Origin: JAFARE01 sp963777285
GTDB taxonomy: Bacteria; Chloroflexota; Dormibacteria; Aeolococcales; Aeolococcaceae
NCBI GenBank assembly: GCA_963777285.1
Contig: CAVZPR010000001.1
Span: 372,001-436,000 of the forward strand
Direction: 5' to 3'
DNA length: 64,000 nt
Position 1 is the stretch's first letter, and every line of letters begins with the position of its first letter. The notes beneath the pieces were generated by a model. The model did no database searches. It saw only the letters and a program-made list of their open reading frames with translations, and was not told the origin of the DNA. Position numbers and translations under genes: made by a program. Below, piece by piece: positions 34,405 through 42,063 of this stretch.

Positions 34405-35346
34405 TCAGAGCGGCACGTGCACGTGCGACAGCTTGGCCGGATCGGCGACAGCATAGATCGCCGCGATCCTCGCGTCGCGAACCATGAGCGCAAGCACCGC
34501 CCGGGGACGGTGATTGACCGCGACGACGACGCCGGTCTCGCCGTTGACGTCGGCAACCACCATGGTCGCGCCCGACTGCCGGCCGAACAGCCGCAGGATG
34601 CGCGAGGCGACCTCATCGCGACCGCGGCTGGGCTGGCGCAGGGTTGCGCGCCCGCCGAGGTCGGCCCAGCCCACCACCGCCGGGTCTAGCACCTCGAGCA
34701 GCGGGTGCACGTCGCCGCCGGCACACGCCGCGATGAACTTCTCGGCCACGCGGCGGAGCTCCGCCGCGTCCACCTCGTCGTGAGCCGCCGGTGGCGTTGC
34801 GCTGATGCGGCGCCGCGCCCTGCTGGCGAGCTGGCGGCACGCGGCGGGCGTGCGTTCGACGATCGGGGCGATCTCGTCGAAGGAGAACTGGAAGACGTCG
34901 TGCAGCACGAACACGGCGCGCTCCGCCGGTGTCAGCCGCTCCAGGACGATGAGCAGCGCCATCCGCACGCTCTCGTCGAGCGTGATCATGTCGGCAGGGT
35001 CGAGCCCGGCACCGGCCGCGGTGACCAACGGCTCGGGGAACCACGGCGAGGTGGCCGTCTCGCGGCGCGTGCGCGCCGAGCGCAGGTGGTCCAGGGCCAC
35101 ACGCGTGGCGACGACCACGAGCCAGCCGCGCACGTCGGCGATGCTGGAGATGTCGCTGCGGAACAGCCGCAGGAACGCCTCCTGCACCACATCCTCGGCT
35201 TCGGTGACGCTGCCCACCAGGCGGTAGGCGACGTTGAGCAGATAGGCGCGGTCGCGATTCCACGCCGCAGCGAACGGTCCGCCCGCGGTGTCGTCCTCGG
35301 CGAGCGATCGCCGCTGCAGCTGCTGCGCGCCGGTCTCGGTGCTCAT
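34405..35346 (-). CDS. ECF41-type (SigJ-like) sigma factor with fused C-terminal domain
   Basis: RNA polymerase sigma factor of 313 residues. Region 2 spans about 28-95 (YRLVGSVTEAEDVVQEAFLRLF; DVRGWLVVVATRVALDHLRS) and region 4 about 125-182 (LTPAERAVFVLHDVFQFSFDEIA; CRQLASRARRRI). From residue 195 a SnoaL-like domain follows (VAEKFIAACAGGDVHPLLEVLDP), ending in ADPAKLSHV near the C-terminus. This layout defines the ECF41 group, in which the fused domain replaces an anti-sigma factor. The start ATG at 35346 has GAGGAG close by. A perfect ECF41-type promoter lies directly upstream, so it is probably autoregulated. Confidence 0.93.
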   Translation of the reverse strand: MSTETGAQQLQRRSLAEDDTAGGPFAAAWNRDRAYLLNVAYRLVGSVTEAEDVVQEAFLRLFRSDISSIADVRGWLVVVATRVALDHLRSARTRRETATSPWFPEPLVTAAGAGLDPADMITLDESVRMALLIVLERLTPAERAVFVLHDVFQFSFDEIAPIVERTPAACRQLASRARRRISATPPAAHDEVDAAELRRVAEKFIAACAGGDVHPLLEVLDPAVVGWADLGGRATLRQPSRGRDEVASRILRLFGRQSGATMVVADVNGETGVVVAVNHRPRAVLALMVRDARIAAIYAVADPAKLSHVHVPL

Positions 35347-35357
35347 CACTCCTCTTG

Positions 35358-35384
35358 GACGGAGTAGCCCGCACAAATGTGACA
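35358..35384 (-). promoter_or_regulatory. ECF41-type promoter of the sigma gene
   Basis: On the minus strand TGTCACA (35384-35378) is followed by exactly 16 bases and then CGTC (35361-35358), matching the ECF41 promoter pattern as I recall it (TGTCACA-N16-CGTC). Only 11 bases separate the -10 element from the sigma start codon, so the transcript would be nearly leaderless. Confidence 0.7.
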
Positions 35385-35411
35385 CGTCACACATCTCCGG
35401 CCACCTACGTC
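35385..35411 (+). promoter_or_regulatory. ECF41-type promoter of the divergent ABC exporter
   Basis: CGTCACA (35385-35391, one mismatch to TGTCACA), exactly 16 bases, then CGTC (35408-35411). The two -35 elements abut back to back in the 14-bp palindrome TGTGACACGTCACA (35378-35391). The exporter start codon lies 40 bases downstream, with GGAGG at 35437-35441. Confidence 0.65.
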
Positions 35412-35451
35412 GTTGAGGGCATGGACGGACCGCATCCGGAGGCCTGACGCG

Positions 35452-36381
35452 ATGATCGAGGTGCAACAGCTGACCAAGGTGTACTCAGGCGGCGTGGAGG
35501 CGGTGAAGGGCATCGACTTCCACGTCGGCGCGGGGGAGGTGTTCGGCCTCCTCGGCCCCAACGGCGCAGGCAAGTCGACGACGATCGGCATGCTGACGAC
35601 AAGCATCACGCCGACCCGCGGACACGCGAGCGTCGCCGGGTTCGACGTGCGCCGCGCACCAATGCAGGCGCGAGCGGCGAGCGGGATCGTGTTCCAGGAA
35701 TCCGCCCTCGACCTCGGGCTCAGCGGCCGTCGCAACCTCGAGATCCACGCGCGGCTGTGGGGTGTCAGCGGGCAAGAGGCCGCGCCGCGCATCGCATCCC
35801 TGGCCGAGGCGTTCGGCTTGTCGGCGCTGCTGGATCGGGCGGCGGCGAGCTACTCCGGCGGAGAGCGACGCCGTCTCGAGATCGCGCGTGCGCTCACGTC
35901 GCAGCCCCAGGTTCTCTTCCTCGACGAGCCGACGGTGGGCCTGGACCCGCGTATCCGGTTCGAGCTCCTCGACCTGATCGCGGGGCTGCGCGCCGCGGCG
36001 GACATGACGATCCTACTGACCACGCACTACCTCGACGAGGCGGAGCGCCTCTGCGATCGGATCGCCATCATGCACGAGGGTCGCATCGTCGCCATCGACA
36101 CGCCGGCAGCGCTGCTGTCACACCTGGGCGCGGAGATCGTCGAGCTGCGCGTCGACTCCGGCGCCGACGCCGCACTGGCGCAGCTGCGGGCGCGCGGCAT
36201 CGCAGGAGACGACGCGATGCGTCTCGGATCCACGCTGACCGTACCCCTGCACGACCGCGCGGGGCACGACGCCGTGGCAGCCATCACCGCGCTGCGCCTG
36301 GCCGCGTCGAGCGTGGCGGCGCGCAAGACGACCCTCGACGACGTGTACCTGCGACTGACCGGAATCCGCATCGCTGCATGA
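35452..36381 (+). CDS. ABC exporter ATP-binding protein (DrrA-like)
   Basis: The protein has 309 residues from the ATG at 35452. Walker A is GPNGAGKS (35-42), the Q-loop is GIVFQESALDLGLSGRRNL, the signature is YSGGERRRLEIARAL, Walker B is VLFLDEPTVGLDP, and the switch His is in LLTTHYLDEAERL. The C-terminal extension with RKTTLDDVYLRLTG is typical of drug-resistance and polysaccharide ABC-2 exporters. It partners the permease that follows. A divergent promoter predicted to be read by the adjacent ECF41 sigma factor lies upstream. Confidence 0.95.
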   Translation: MIEVQQLTKVYSGGVEAVKGIDFHVGAGEVFGLLGPNGAGKSTTIGMLTTSITPTRGHASVAGFDVRRAPMQARAASGIVFQESALDLGLSGRRNLEIHARLWGVSGQEAAPRIASLAEAFGLSALLDRAAASYSGGERRRLEIARALTSQPQVLFLDEPTVGLDPRIRFELLDLIAGLRAAADMTILLTTHYLDEAERLCDRIAIMHEGRIVAIDTPAALLSHLGAEIVELRVDSGADAALAQLRARGIAGDDAMRLGSTLTVPLHDRAGHDAVAAITALRLAASSVAARKTTLDDVYLRLTGIRIAA

Positions 36382-36418
36382 CAAGACCGCACAGCGATCA
36401 CGTGCAAAGGAGAACGCC

Positions 36419-37282
36419 ATGACCACCGTCACCGCGCACTTCGACGCCCCGGCCGCGCTCACCGCGCGCGCATCGCGGAACCCGCAGCTGCGAGCCTTCG
36501 CCACCCTGGTGCGGCGTCGCTTCACCCTCACCGCCCGCACGCCGCGGGAGCTCGTCGTCCCAGTTGTCAATCCCATCATCTTCGCGGTGGTCATCGCCCC
36601 CGCGCTGGCAGACATCGTCGGCCGCTTTCGCAATGGCCTCGACTACATGAGCTTCGTCGCCATCGGCACGGCCGGCCTGCTGGTGCCGATCAACTGCCTC
36701 TTCGCCGGCGTCGGCGTGTTCACGGACCGGAGCAGCGGAGCGCGGCGCGACCTGCTCGCGGCGCCGATCCGCCGCCCGCTCGTCGTCATGAGCAACCTCG
36801 CGGTGGCGCTGGCCACCACCGGGTTGCAGCTGGCGGCGTTGGTCGGCGCGGCGATCCTTCGTGGTGCACGCTTCGACACCAGCGCGGGCGGCGTTCTGTG
36901 GTTCGTCGCAGCGGCAGCTCTGCTCGCGGTGGCGATGTACAGCGTCGCCGAGATCCTGGCCAATCGCATGGCCACGCAGGAGCAGTACGTGGGAGCGCTG
37001 CCCGCTGTCGCCATCCTGCCGTACTTCTTCGCCGGCTCGCTGTTCCCCATCAGCTCGCTGCCCACATGGCTCGGCGCCGTTGCCAAATTCCTGCCGTTGA
37101 CACACGCGCTCGCGCTCATGCGGTACGGGGTCATCGATCCGCACGCGTACGGGCTGCACGACATCTGGGGTGCGGGCGACCCGACGATCCTGGCGGCGCG
37201 CAGCCTCGGCGTGCTGGTGGTGTTCGGCGCCGCCTTCGCGATGCTCGCCGTCCGGGTGTTCGGCAGGGCGGCGTCGCGGTGA
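36419..37282 (+). CDS. ABC-2 type exporter permease
   Basis: The protein has 287 residues with about six membrane segments and a cytoplasmic N-terminus of roughly 50 residues. Family features are FTLTARTPRELVVPVVNPIIFAVV for helix 1, GVGVFTDRSSGARRDLLAAPIRRPLVV (the coupling helix with the conserved E/D-R...P pattern), and AILPYFFAGSLFPISSLPTWLGAVAKFLPLTHALALMR. AAAGGAG lies 8 bases before the ATG. It forms an exporter with the upstream ATPase. It ends tail to tail with the second exporter, 32 bases away. Confidence 0.93.
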   Translation: MTTVTAHFDAPAALTARASRNPQLRAFATLVRRRFTLTARTPRELVVPVVNPIIFAVVIAPALADIVGRFRNGLDYMSFVAIGTAGLLVPINCLFAGVGVFTDRSSGARRDLLAAPIRRPLVVMSNLAVALATTGLQLAALVGAAILRGARFDTSAGGVLWFVAAAALLAVAMYSVAEILANRMATQEQYVGALPAVAILPYFFAGSLFPISSLPTWLGAVAKFLPLTHALALMRYGVIDPHAYGLHDIWGAGDPTILAARSLGVLVVFGAAFAMLAVRVFGRAASR

Positions 37283-37314
37283 GGCGGCGAGAACGAGCTC
37301 ACCGTGCGCGCTCG

Positions 37315-38091
37315 TCAGATCGAGCGCTGGTAGGCGCGGAAGGCGCGCACCGCGATCCAGCCCAGAACCATGGTGAGCGCGGCGAGCCACCCCAACCGGC
37401 TGAGCACCACGCCCCAGTCGACGCTCGACGCGAGCGTCTGCCGCCCCACTTCCACCGCCCAGTTGACCGGGTTGTAGCGCGACACCGTCTGGATCCACGC
37501 CGGCATCAGCGACACGGGCAGGAACGTCGACGACAGAAAGCAGAGTGGTAGAACCAGCAGCACGTTGGCGGCAATCACCGTTTCCTGCTGGCGCAGCCGC
37601 AGCGCCAGCGCGTTGGAGAGACTGGCCATCGCCACCCCGAGCAGGACGGCCGCCGCGACGACAGAGATGACGCTGACCGCGCCGCCCGCGAAGCGAGCAC
37701 CGAGCGCGAGCGCCAGTCCGACCAGGATGATCGACTGGATCACTGTGAGCAGAGCCCAGTAGCAGAGCTGGCCGATGAGGAATGAGCTGCGCCGCGCGGG
37801 CGTCACGAGGAGCCGGTCGAGCACACCGCGCTCCATGTCCAGGATGTACATCGTGCCGCTCCATCCGTTGGAGAACAGCGCATTCATCACCAGCACGCCG
37901 GGTGCGAGATAGTCGAGATATGACACGCCGGCGAACCCGGGAAGCCGTGTCACGTTCTGGAAGAGCTGGCCGAAGAGCAGCAGCCAGATCAGTGGCTGCA
38001 CCAGCTGCACGACGACGTAGTACGGCTGGCGCCGCAGGGCGCGCATGTATCGCGCGGCGACGTGCGCCGGTTGCAGGACCGCGGTGCTCAT
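37315..38091 (-). CDS. ABC-2 type exporter permease
   Basis: The protein has 258 residues with six membrane segments. Diagnostic stretches are QPYYVVVQLVQPLIWLLLFGQLF, DMERGVLDRLLVTPARRSSFLIG (coupling helix) and PLCFLSSTFLPVSLMPAWIQTVSRYNPVNWAVEVGR, all typical of DrrB-like permeases. The ATG at 38089-38091 overlaps the TGA of the ATPase gene (ATGA). A longer open frame upstream, opposite to coding DNA, is not credible. It acts with the ATPase at 38088-39068. Confidence 0.95.
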   Translation of the reverse strand: MSTAVLQPAHVAARYMRALRRQPYYVVVQLVQPLIWLLLFGQLFQNVTRLPGFAGVSYLDYLAPGVLVMNALFSNGWSGTMYILDMERGVLDRLLVTPARRSSFLIGQLCYWALLTVIQSIILVGLALALGARFAGGAVSVISVVAAAVLLGVAMASLSNALALRLRQQETVIAANVLLVLPLCFLSSTFLPVSLMPAWIQTVSRYNPVNWAVEVGRQTLASSVDWGVVLSRLGWLAALTMVLGWIAVRAFRAYQRSI

Positions 38092-39068
38092 CGTGTTTCT
38101 CCCGTGGTTGTCGAGCCGAACGTGCGGCCCGTGTGCTGCAGATAGACGTCGTCCAGCGATGGACGCGAGACCGTGACCGCGGCGACGCGCACGCCGGCGG
38201 CGTCGAGCGCTGCGAGGACAGCCGGCACCACCGCGGCCCCGTCGTCGACGCGGGCGTGAAGCACGCGGCCGTCCGCGGTGACCTGGCGCAAACGTCCATC
38301 GAGCGGCTGCAGTGCGACGCGCGCATCGCCGGCGGCGCCTGGGTCCAGCTCGACGTGGATCGCGTCGCCGCGCAGCTCGCTCTTGAGCCGGTCCGGGCTG
38401 CCCGCGGCAACCACCCGTCCCTCGTCGATGATCGCCACGCGATGCGCAAGGCGGTCGGCCTCGTCGAGGTAGTGCGTGGTCAGAAGGATGGTGACGCCGT
38501 CGTCGCGGGCCAGCCGCCGGATCTCGCTCCACAGTTCGGCACGCGCTTCAGGGTCCAGGCCGGTGGTGGGCTCGTCCAGGAAGAGCACCTGCGGTCGGTG
38601 CACCAGCCCCACGGCCACGGCGAGCTTGCGCAGCGTGCCCCCGGACAGGGTGCGGGCGATGCGATCGGCTGCGTCCTCGAGCCGGAATCGCACCAGCAGC
38701 GCATCCACCCGCGAGCGCAGCTCGGCGCCGTGCATCTCGTACAGCTGGCCCTGCAGCGTCAGGTTCTCCCGGGCCGTGGCCTCGAGGTCGACGGCGTCCT
38801 TCTGCGTGACGCAGCCGATCACCCGGCGGACGCTCTTGGGCCGGCGCAGCACGTCGATGCCGGCAACCTGCGCCTCGCCCGAGTCCGGGCGGGTCAGCGT
38901 GGTGAGGATCTTGACCGTGGTCGACTTCCCGGCCCCGTTGGGGCCGAGCAGCCCGAACACCGTGCCGGGCTCGACGGCGAGGCTGACGCCCCGCAGGGCG
39001 CGGGTGGACTTGCCGTAGGTCTTGTGCAAGGCCTCGGCGGCGATCGCCGGGGCCGGTGTCTGAGCCAT
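38088..39068 (-). CDS. ABC exporter ATP-binding protein (DrrA/daunorubicin-resistance type)
   Basis: The protein has 326 residues. Walker A is GPNGAGKS (42-49), the Q-loop is CVTQKDAVDLEATARENL, the signature is LSGGTLRKLAVAVGLVHRP, Walker B is VLFLDEPTTGLDP, and the switch His is in LLTTHYLDEADRL. The C-terminal SRPSLDDVYLQHTGRTF motif is the DrrA signature that couples to the permease. The gene is divergent from the TetR regulator, with a palindrome between them, so this exporter is probably induced by a compound sensed by that regulator. Confidence 0.96.
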   Translation of the reverse strand: MAQTPAPAIAAEALHKTYGKSTRALRGVSLAVEPGTVFGLLGPNGAGKSTTVKILTTLTRPDSGEAQVAGIDVLRRPKSVRRVIGCVTQKDAVDLEATARENLTLQGQLYEMHGAELRSRVDALLVRFRLEDAADRIARTLSGGTLRKLAVAVGLVHRPQVLFLDEPTTGLDPEARAELWSEIRRLARDDGVTILLTTHYLDEADRLAHRVAIIDEGRVVAAGSPDRLKSELRGDAIHVELDPGAAGDARVALQPLDGRLRQVTADGRVLHARVDDGAAVVPAVLAALDAAGVRVAAVTVSRPSLDDVYLQHTGRTFGSTTTGETR

Positions 39069-39121
39069 CGCGACTGCTCCTCCTGGGGTGCTGCTGTCCC
39101 GCGCACTGAAGTGACTTACGG

Positions 39122-39130
39122 TGTTAGGGA
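39122..39130 (+). promoter_or_regulatory. Extra half-site TGTTAGGGA
   Basis: This is the same nonamer as the right arm of the palindrome at 39149-39167, 27 bases to its left. Together they give three half-sites in alternating orientation between the divergent exporter and tetR genes, suggesting cooperative binding of two dimers. Confidence 0.45.
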
Positions 39131-39148
39131 CGATTCTGCGCTACCATA

Positions 39149-39167
39149 TCCCAAACAATGTTAGGGA
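39149..39167. promoter_or_regulatory. Probable TetR operator TCCCAAACAATGTTAGGGA
   Basis: This is a 19-bp near-perfect palindrome (arms match at 8 of 9 positions, central A). It lies 16 bases before the GTG start of tetR and 80 bases before the ATPase start on the other strand. Position and symmetry fit a TetR dimer site controlling both directions. Confidence 0.6.
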
Positions 39168-39183
39168 TGCAAGCGCGCTGCCG

Positions 39184-40323
39184 GTGACCAAGCCCGATGC
39201 CCGTGCGCCGGGTCTGACCCGACGTCGCGTCGTCGACGCCGCCATCGAGCTGATGGAGCGAGAGGGGCTCGACGCCCTGACCATGCGCGCCTTGGGGGAG
39301 GCGCTCCGGGTGAAGGCGGCGTCCCTGTACTGGCACGTGCGCGACCGCGAGGAGCTGCTGCAACTGATCGCCGGCGCCCTGCTCGACGCCGTGCCGATGC
39401 CGCCTCCAGGGCGCGGATGGCGCGAGGAGGTGCTGGCGATCTGCGCCGCCATGGACGCGTCCCTGACCCGCCGCCGTGACGCGGCGCGGGTGCTCCTGGC
39501 GGTGCCCGGGGCGCTCGAACAGAGCCCGCCGCAGCGGGCGCTCGTGGCCACGCTGAGCCGTGCCGGGCTGCCCGCCGCCGAGGCGTCGGCCACCGCGGCG
39601 ATGATGCTCACCGCCGTGCTGGCGGGGATGCAGCGCCCGCGTCCCGAGTCAGGTGCCCAAGCGTCGCCGGTGCGCCTCGCCATCGACACCGGGTCGCGCG
39701 GCGTGGTGGTTCGGGCCGGCGCCGGCATGGTCGAGCTGATCCGCGCCGGCCACGACCCCGAGGCGGCGGCGCCCGCGATCGTGCGCGGAGACACCATCGT
39801 GGTGCGGCGGCTCCGGGGCGGGCGGCAGGGCCTGCTCGAGCTCAACCCCGCCACCCCGTGGCGCTTCAAGGTGCAGGCGCCCACCTGGAACACCGTCCTG
39901 GACATGAGCGGGCTGGACGTGCGCGAGCTGCACGTCGACAGCGGCGCCGTGAGGGTGGAATGCGTCCTGCCGCCGCCGCGCGGTGTCGTGCCCGTCGACA
40001 TCTCCAGCGGCGTCGTGGGGGTGCGCCTGCGCCGGCCGCCAGGCGTCGCCGTCGTCGCCGACCTGAGCGCGGGCTCGGTGAAGCTCCGGCTCGACGGCCA
40101 CGCCATCTCGGCCGCCGCGCCGCAAACCCACTGGGAGAGCGCTCCCGGGGCCGCGGCCCGCGACCACTACCGCCTGCGCGTGGCCAGCGGCACCGTGCGC
40201 GTCACGCTGGAGGAGGATCCGGCGATCGTCGCGCCGCCGGCCCCAGCCCCGGCGCCGCCGCCCGCCTCGGTGGTGGCGGCGCTGCACGTGGTCCTGGACG
40301 GCGTCGCCGCGCGAACTCGCTAG
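39184..40323 (+). CDS. TetR-family regulator fused to a beta-rich (DUF4097-like) C-terminal domain
   Basis: The protein has 379 residues from the GTG at 39184. The helix-turn-helix is at residues 31-52 (ALTMRALGEALRVKAASLYWHV), followed by a TetR ligand-binding core of about 100 residues. From about residue 150 the sequence changes to short beta-strands with repeated DxSSGxVxVRL-like units (DISSGVVGVRLRRPPGVAVV; DLSAGSVKLRLDG), like the putative adhesin domain DUF4097, then a Pro/Ala-rich tail. TetR proteins are normally about 200 residues, so this is an unusual fusion. The start is chosen because upstream codons overlap the operator. Confidence 0.85.
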   Translation: MTKPDARAPGLTRRRVVDAAIELMEREGLDALTMRALGEALRVKAASLYWHVRDREELLQLIAGALLDAVPMPPPGRGWREEVLAICAAMDASLTRRRDAARVLLAVPGALEQSPPQRALVATLSRAGLPAAEASATAAMMLTAVLAGMQRPRPESGAQASPVRLAIDTGSRGVVVRAGAGMVELIRAGHDPEAAAPAIVRGDTIVVRRLRGGRQGLLELNPATPWRFKVQAPTWNTVLDMSGLDVRELHVDSGAVRVECVLPPPRGVVPVDISSGVVGVRLRRPPGVAVVADLSAGSVKLRLDGHAISAAAPQTHWESAPGAAARDHYRLRVASGTVRVTLEEDPAIVAPPAPAPAPPPASVVAALHVVLDGVAARTR

Positions 40324-40445
40324 CGGCGCCTCCGCACACCCGAATTCTCACGGCCGCCTCTCGGACGTGCGGAGCCGGGAAACCGGCCTGTGACATTCCG
40401 CATGCGCTGCTCCCGCGCGCGCCCGCCCGCGCCCCATCCTGGCCC

Positions 40446-42053
40446 ATGGCCCAGCGATCGAGCGCGGCCGCGCCAGCCCTAGGCGTCGGCCCCGACCTGG
40501 CCGCCGGCAGCGCCCTCCGGCGCCGCATCGCGGCGGAGCTCGACCGCCTCGAGGTCCTGACCACCACCAACCCGCACGCTGCATTCACCCCCGCCGCGGA
40601 CCTGGAGCGCCAGGCCCGACACGCCGGCGCCGTGGGCCTCGAGATGCGCGCCCGGCTGGTGCAGGCCGACGTGCTGGGACGCATTGGCAAGACTGCCGCG
40701 GGAGGCCAGCTGCTGCGCCAGGTGAACGCCTGGGCGGTCGAGGAGCGCGACGACTACGTGCTGGCTCGCAGCCACCGCCTGCTGGCCACGTTCTTCGACC
40801 GTATCGGCGACTTCGCCGCCGGGCTCGAGCACGCGCTGCGCGCCGTCGAGCTCCTCTCCGGAGACGTGCCGCTTCGCCTCCGCGCCGACCACGTCTTCTG
40901 CCTGGCGATGGCGTTGCTCCGCCTGCACTCCTTCGACGAGGCGCGCGAACGATATCGCGCGGTGCTCGACATCGCCGAGGAGCTGGGCGACGACCTGCTC
41001 GCGGTCAAGGTGCTCAACGACTTCGCCTGGCTCGAGGATGAGGCGGGAGACTCGAAGCGCTCCATGGAGCTGGCGCTGCACATGAAGGCGTTCGCCGACG
41101 GGCGCGGCATCACCATGAATGCTGCCTGCCTCGACACGCTGGCGCACGCCCAGTTCCAGCTGGGCCAGTACGAGCAAGCGATCGAGACTCTGCGCCCCAT
41201 CCTCGAGGACCCTGCGCTGGCGACGCGCGAGACGGAGGGGCTCGCCGAAGCGCTGCGCACCGCGGCCGCGGCGCAGCGGCGGGTCGGCGACCACGCGGGG
41301 GCGCAGACGACGCTCTCGGTGTGCCTCCGCATGTGCGAAGAGCGCCATCTCGCCGACGTACGGGTGCAGGTGCTGCTCGAGCAGGCCGACGTCTTCGCGG
41401 CGGAGGGTCGCTTCCGTGAAGCGTACGAGCAGATGCGGCTCTTCCATGACGAATCGGAAGAGCTCCACTCCGCCGAACGCGAGGCGCGCTCGCGCACGCT
41501 GCAGGCGGTCTTCGAGATCGCCGAGGCGCGGCGTGAGGAGCAGCGGTTCCGCGAGCTGGCGCTCGAGGACGCGCTCACCGGGCTGCGCAACCGGCGCTAC
41601 GTGGACGCCGAGCTGCCCGCGCTCGTTCGCGCGGCCGCCGACGGCGAAACGCCGCTGGCCCTGGCGCTCGTCGACCTCGACCACTTCAAGCGGATCAACG
41701 ACACGCTCTCCCATGCGGTGGGCGACGAGGTGCTCTGCCGCGTCGCGGCGATCCTCGACAGCACCATGGGCGAGCGCGGCTTCGCGGCGCGCATGGGTGG
41801 AGAGGAGTTCCTCCTCGTGCTGCCCGGCGTGGCGGAGGCCGAAGCGCACCTCTTCTGGGAAGCGGCCCGGATCCAGGTCGGCTCCTACGCGTGGCAGGCG
41901 CTCACGGCCGGCCTTCCGGTCACCGTCAGCGTCGGCGGCACCTCGGTGGCCCCCGGCCGCGCCACCATGAGCACGCTTCTCGGCCAGGCGGACCGCAACC
42001 TGTACGTGGCCAAGCGCGGCGGCCGCGACCGCGTGGTGACCGACTCCGACTGA
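40446..42053 (+). CDS. Diguanylate cyclase with N-terminal TPR region
   Basis: The protein has 535 residues from the ATG at 40446. Residues about 30-360 are tandem helices with TPR spacing (ALRAVELLSGDVPLRLRADH; DEARERYRAVLDIAEELGD; AQFQLGQYEQAIETLRPIL). A coiled linker ending in FRELALEDALTGLRNRRY leads to the GGDEF domain, with VDLDHFKRINDTLSHAVGDEVL and active-site GGEEF at 451-455. The RxxD inhibitory site is missing, since the residues before it read GERGFAARM. It should make cyclic di-GMP in response to a protein or peptide signal. It has no membrane segment, so it is cytoplasmic. Confidence 0.93.
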   Translation: MAQRSSAAAPALGVGPDLAAGSALRRRIAAELDRLEVLTTTNPHAAFTPAADLERQARHAGAVGLEMRARLVQADVLGRIGKTAAGGQLLRQVNAWAVEERDDYVLARSHRLLATFFDRIGDFAAGLEHALRAVELLSGDVPLRLRADHVFCLAMALLRLHSFDEARERYRAVLDIAEELGDDLLAVKVLNDFAWLEDEAGDSKRSMELALHMKAFADGRGITMNAACLDTLAHAQFQLGQYEQAIETLRPILEDPALATRETEGLAEALRTAAAAQRRVGDHAGAQTTLSVCLRMCEERHLADVRVQVLLEQADVFAAEGRFREAYEQMRLFHDESEELHSAEREARSRTLQAVFEIAEARREEQRFRELALEDALTGLRNRRYVDAELPALVRAAADGETPLALALVDLDHFKRINDTLSHAVGDEVLCRVAAILDSTMGERGFAARMGGEEFLLVLPGVAEAEAHLFWEAARIQVGSYAWQALTAGLPVTVSVGGTSVAPGRATMSTLLGQADRNLYVAKRGGRDRVVTDSD

Positions 42054-42063
42054 GCGGCCGGCC

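Noticed and set aside
33756..34616. 286-codon minus-strand frame downstream of the ECF41 gene
   Set aside because: Its first part is antisense-frame overlap with the sigma gene and its last part is incoherent; only a short central piece looks protein-like.
36398..38449. 683-codon minus-strand frame
   Set aside because: Covers parts of both exporter operons in the wrong frame; no hydrophobic pattern matching a real protein.
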